From Daucus carota subsp. sativus (taxonomy: Eukaryota; Streptophyta; Magnoliopsida; Apiales; Apiaceae), in NCBI RefSeq assembly GCF_001625215.2, contig NC_030383.2, positions 11,110,779-11,174,778 on the forward strand: DNA of 64,000 bases, in the 5' to 3' direction. A program made the translations under genes and the position numbers. This document shows, in pieces, positions 61,895-64,000 of the stretch; position 1 is the stretch's first letter, and every line of letters starts with the position of its first letter. A model generated the notes under the pieces. That model was not told the origin of the DNA. It ran no database searches and was given only the letters and a program-made list of their open reading frames with translations.

Positions 61895-63946
61895 CTAGAG
61901 TTCAAAATTGTCACCCATGCCACTTTCACTGTTGTCTGTACTTTGTTTTTGTTTCTTCTTCCCAACAGAATTCTCATCCAAATTTTGCATTTTTCTTACA
62001 GGACAATTCCTAAAGTCATGATAAACTTCTGTCTTGCAATACCTGCAAATCCTCTTTAGTTTACCAGAAAGTATAGTTGATTTTTCAGCAGCACTCTTAA
62101 TTCTCTTTGTTACACACCCTTTGTTCCGACATTGATTTGGAGGCTTGACTTCAATGTTAACTGGAATCTCTGATCCAATAAACTTTTCAACAACATCTTT
62201 CTTGTTTCCCACAACTAGCTTCCCTTCAAATTTCCAACCACGTAACTTCTGTTTTACATCTTTTAGACAACTTTGAATCAAATCAAGTGCTTCTTTATTG
62301 TCACCAGCCAACCCCATACACGAATTGAAATCAAACCAAATATCATTCACAATAACACTAAATTTCTCTTTATCATCACTTGATGTGCTTGAAACAAATC
62401 TTGTTGCATTTTTCTCAGCATTTTTCATCCATCTATTCAGAACAAGATGCCTTGGAAGCTTGTGCACAGGAACTTGTTTTAATGCAAGAATCAAATGACT
62501 GCATGGCAAACCAATTCTTTCAAACATCCTACAAGAACACTCAAGTTTATGATTTTCCAAAATGTGCAAAACCTGTACCAAATATAAGTGATTTAATATC
62601 AAATATAAAATACATACAAACATGAAAAATAAATTACATATATTCAACACTACTAAAACATATATTCAACACAAATTGAATTGTATTTCAACACAAACTA
62701 AAATATATTCAACACTACTAAAACATATATTCAACAAAAATAAATATATACAACACCCCTAAGACATGTATTCAACAACCCTAAAACATATATTCAACAC
62801 CCCTAAGACATTGTATACGAAATATACAATACATGCAAACATAAAAAATAAATTACACTAAAAAAGGCATTAAATAATAATCAAATGCAATCTACTAGTA
62901 CTTCAGAAATACCTGAAATTCTTTAGCAGCTTTAAGATCATGTAAAACAAACTTCTTTACTTCAACACCACTCATATCCTTTATTACCAAATGGAAACAA
63001 GCATCTCGTACTTGTTTCTGGAATTTATAAAATATTTCACGTGTGTATAACTCTGCAGCATCCTTCTCCAAAAATAGTTCTGTATCAGTACTTGGGAACG
63101 CAACATTAGACTTATGATTCAAGTCTGAATTGATATTACGTTGCTTATCCATTGCAGTCTCAAAACGTAGATAAAACTGAGATAGAGTATCACCAGGTTG
63201 ATGATAATGACTAAAAAATGAATTTGCACTTTCTGACCAAGATGTTGTCCGTAATATTCCTAATAAAGGATCTTCTTTGAAATATGCTGGAATCCATAAA
63301 TGTCGGCATTCATACATATCACACAACCACTCATTGTCAGTCATCTTAAACTCATCCATCAAAGATTTCCAACCAGCTTCAAACTCAGATATATCCAAAT
63401 TTTCACCCCATACAAAAGGTTTAAGCTTTGATAAAAATCCACCATCCATTGCCAATACCACACCAACCTAAAAATACATTTTAAAAAAAAAACTAACAAA
63501 TATCAGGCATACAAATTTCTCAACATAAAAAATAGATATATTCAACACTACTAAAACACATATTCAACACAAATCAATATATTCAACACCCCTAAGACAT
63601 GTATTCAACACCAATAAAACATATATTCAACACAAATACAAATATTCAACACAAATGTTATGGAGGTTCAACAGAAGATACCTTGGATGGAAATTTTTTC
63701 ATGATGTGCCACATACAAAGACGATGCCTTGTCTTTTCTTTATCAAACACATCAGCAATTGCTTGTTTCATTGCAGCACATTGATCAGTCAATATGCATA
63801 ATGGATGTCGCCCCATACAATTTAGTAAAGCTTGAAAAATCCATTTGTAATGAGCTATATCTTCTTTTGAAAGTAGACCAGCACCAAAAGTTACACACTT
63901 TCTATGATTGTCAACACCACAGATTGGAACAAAAACCATGTTATAC
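61895..63946 (-). CDS. FAR1-like MULE transposase, C-terminal part (5' end outside window)
   Basis: Exons on minus: 63946-63682, 63467-62913 and 62572-61895, joined in phase at GT-AG sites; more exons lie to the right. It resembles FAR1-RELATED SEQUENCE and Jittery-type transposases. The visible part starts in the DDE core (VPICGVDNHRKCVTFGAGLL). The second catalytic Asp is in CILTDQCAAM, then CMWHIMKKFPSK and a Glu candidate in SWSESANSFFSHY. The SWIM finger is CSCRMFERIGLPCSHL and a zinc knuckle CRYCKTEVYHDFRNCP follows near the end. The first catalytic Asp would be outside. No stops in the visible exons, unlike the partner Ulp1-like gene. It could be a domesticated FRS gene, but the repeat-rich setting favours a transposon. 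Confidence 0.85.
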
Positions 63947-64000
63947 CTGAAAACAAATATATGTTTATTAAGAATTGAAGAAAAAAGAGAATAAGCTATA

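Larger units (their letters stand above)
54441..64000. mobile_element. Large Mutator/FAR1-type element with Ulp1-like and transposase genes (continues past window)
   Basis: Begins GGGGAGGGTTCCGGTACAAA next to the TA run; the right end is not in the window. It contains a plus-strand Ulp1-protease gene (54797-61314) and a convergent FAR1-like transposase (61895-63946 and beyond). Families such as KI (Kaonashi) in Arabidopsis and CUMULE in melon are known MULEs with Ulp1-like genes. Non-coding parts carry dense TGTTGAA words, a 73-bp minisatellite and a dispersed ~250-bp repeat. The left border is inferred, not proved by a terminal repeat or target duplication. Confidence 0.7.

Overview
This is a stretch of a plant nuclear genome, almost certainly a eudicot. 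It has many-exon genes with GT-AG introns and AT-rich non-coding DNA full of miniature transposons, and an intronless tandem cluster of plant secondary-metabolism glycosyltransferases. The glycosyltransferases look like family UGT71 of an asterid. An Apiales relative is plausible, but that is an impression and cannot be proved from the window.

Layout, left to right. (1) At 1-92 is a possible 3' end of an unknown plus-strand gene. (2) At 1515-9696 on the minus strand is a complete five-exon PAT1 gene (mRNA decapping activator, 814 aa). Its introns hold a compound microsatellite and a tandem duplication. (3) At 11255-22326 are five intronless UGT71-like glycosyltransferase genes: one on plus and four on minus. 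Four look intact. The fourth (17981-19895) is split by a 449-bp MITE whose terminal inverted repeats and 8-bp target duplication can be read exactly. (4) At 23394-28079 is a complete, young-looking Mutator-like element (MULE). It has ~71-bp terminal inverted repeats, a perfect 9-bp target duplication and an intact spliced transposase. It also has a second, convergent gene for a small GRF-zinc-finger/coiled-coil/tail-anchored protein. (5) At 30296-34976 is a ten-exon ERV41/ERV46 (ERGIC) family ER-Golgi cargo receptor gene. (6) At 36474-40681 on minus is an eight-exon RING-CH (MARCH-like) membrane E3 ligase gene with a GC-AG intron carrying two MITEs. (7) At 41-46 kb is a transposon-rich gap, including a 2.0-kb foldback Mutator-like element with a 10-bp target duplication. 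(8) At 46162-49544 is a seven-exon DEAD-box RNA helicase of the mitochondrial RH53/PMH2 type with a glycine-rich tail. (9) At 51262-52794 is a second foldback element containing nested MITEs.

(10) From 54441 to the window end is a large Mutator/FAR1-type element that continues past the window. Its plus-strand gene encodes a plant-mobile-domain-like plus Ulp1 (C48) cysteine protease and is broken by two stops and one frameshift. Its minus-strand gene encodes a FAR1-like MULE transposase. The non-coding parts of both genes are crowded with a short TGTTGAA word that usually lies in the sense orientation of the gene it sits in. There is also a 73-bp minisatellite and a ~250-bp dispersed hairpin repeat. 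This arrangement resembles the motif arrays that VANDAL-type MULEs use as targets for sequence-specific anti-silencing, and it is the most promising candidate here for an undescribed system.

The host genes are ordinary and unrelated housekeeping genes. The glycosyltransferase cluster is the only functional group among them. Most of the structural novelty lies in the transposons.
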